Shown: positions 6,958-7,095 of the stretch, piece after piece
Numbering within the stretch: position 1 is the stretch's first letter
Layout of the letters: every line of letters begins with the position of its first letter
NCBI GenBank assembly: GCA_902492755.1
Contig: CABUNB010000060.1
Span: 1 to 7,095, forward strand
Reading direction: 5' to 3'
Source of the DNA: an uncultured Collinsella sp.
Lineage (GTDB): Bacteria > Actinomycetota > Coriobacteriia > Coriobacteriales > Coriobacteriaceae
DNA length: 7,095 nucleotides
Notes under the pieces: generated by a model
The model's input: the letters and a program-made list of their open reading frames with translations, nothing else
Told to the model about the DNA's origin: nothing
Database searches by the model: none
Position numbers and translations under genes: made by a program

Positions 6958-6962
6958 CCTCC
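6958..6962 (-). promoter_or_regulatory. Ribosome-binding site that decides the acpS start
   Basis: GGAGG on the minus strand, followed by TGAAC and ATG at 6952. It overlaps the last base of the competing in-frame ATG at 6964, so ribosomes bound here would use 6952, and the 6964 start has no good site of its own. Confidence 0.8.
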
Positions 6963-6981
6963 ATATCGCACAGACTAAGTT

Positions 6982-7011
6982 ATTGTAGCCCGTTCACAGA
7001 AGATGCGACAA
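6982..7011 (-). promoter_or_regulatory. Candidate sigma-70-type promoter of the acpS operon
   Basis: On the minus strand, TTGTCG (7011-7006) is followed after 18 bases by TACAAT (6987-6982), matching TTGACA at 4 of 6 and TATAAT at 5 of 6 positions. Transcription would start near 6975, giving a leader of about 23 bases ahead of the chosen acpS ATG at 6952. From the alternative ATG at 6964 the leader would be only about 11 bases with no ribosome-binding site, which supports the downstream start. It lies between the terminator of the preceding transcript and acpS, where the operon promoter is expected. Judged by eye only. Confidence 0.6.
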
Positions 7012-7017
7012 ACGAGG

Positions 7018-7047
7018 GTTATAAAACACAGCTACTATGTGAGACAA
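7018..7047 (-). promoter_or_regulatory. Second, weaker promoter candidate upstream of the acpS operon
   Basis: On the minus strand, TTGTCT (7047-7042) is followed after 18 bases by TATAAC (7023-7018). The -35 matches consensus at 4 of 6 and the -10 at 5 of 6, but the usually most conserved last T of the -10 is C. It sits 36 bases upstream of the better candidate and has the same 18-base spacing and a TTTGTC start, so it could be a tandem promoter or chance in AT-rich DNA. Confidence 0.3.
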
Positions 7048-7061
7048 ATTGCCTGAGAAAC

Positions 7062-7091
7062 AAAAAAGGGGGAGGCCGCGAGGCCTCCCCC
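7062..7091 (-). terminator. Intrinsic terminator of a minus-strand gene lying outside the window
   Basis: A perfect 10-bp GC-rich stem, GGGGGAGGCC (7068-7077) with GGCCTCCCCC (7082-7091), closes a 4-base loop. On the minus strand it is followed at once by six Ts (7067-7062), the classic Rho-independent layout. It therefore ends leftward transcription arriving from the right and isolates the acpS operon from it. On the plus strand the stem is followed by TTCT at the window edge, so some termination in that direction cannot be excluded. Confidence 0.88.
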
Positions 7092-7095
7092 TTCT

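Noticed and set aside
6950..6964. ATG 6964 as the acpS start
   Set aside because: The only good ribosome-binding core, GGAGG, lies at 6962-6958, overlapping that codon, and is correctly spaced for ATG 6952.
1..7095. Searched by eye for CRISPR repeats, insertion sequences, tRNA genes, riboswitch-like leaders, toxin-antitoxin or phage genes
   Set aside because: Nothing convincing was seen; almost all of the window is explained by six compact housekeeping genes, and the non-coding stretches at the two ends are each under 150 bases. I do not see an undescribed defence or other novel system here.

Overview
The window looks like chromosomal housekeeping DNA from a member of the Coriobacteriia (Actinomycetota), most likely a Collinsella-like gut bacterium. 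This is inferred from the gene order, the single-polypeptide TsaB-RimI-TsaD fusion and the fairly GC-rich coding sequence; no rRNA or other marker is present to prove it.

All six genes lie on the minus strand and are read from right to left. At the right edge (7062-7091) is a strong intrinsic terminator that closes a minus-strand transcript arriving from outside the window. A 109-base gap follows, AT-rich in its left two thirds, with one good and one weaker sigma-70-type promoter candidate. The operon then runs acpS (6952-6413), nnr (6412-4796), alr (4793-3648), a family 4 uracil-DNA glycosylase gene (3639-3019), tsaE (3006-2500) and a tsaB-rimI-tsaD fusion (2513-129). Junctions are very tight: 0, 2, 8 and 12 bases, then a 14-base overlap, so one co-transcribed and partly translationally coupled unit is likely. 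Four of the six genes have a GGAGG or AGGAG ribosome-binding core exactly 5 bases before the start codon. This spacing was used to choose starts for acpS and udg that are shorter than the longest open frames. The last 128 bases on the left hold no credible gene, only a perfect 9-bp hairpin and a weaker stem-loop.

The genes serve four basic tasks. AcpS activates acyl carrier protein for fatty-acid synthesis. Nnr repairs hydrated NADH/NADPH. Alr makes D-alanine for peptidoglycan. TsaE and the TsaB/TsaD parts of the fusion make the t6A37 modification of ANN-decoding tRNAs; the TsaC/Sua5 partner is not in this window. The RimI part of the fusion is an N-terminal acetyltransferase domain, and the Fe-S uracil-DNA glycosylase adds DNA base repair.

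I found no mobile element, CRISPR array, tRNA/rRNA gene, pseudogene or undescribed system. The points most worth a second look are the triple fusion, an AcpS with a ~50-residue C-terminal tail and an apparent His-to-Leu change in a conserved motif, the DNA-repair gene inside a tRNA-modification/cell-wall operon, and a GC gradient along the operon.
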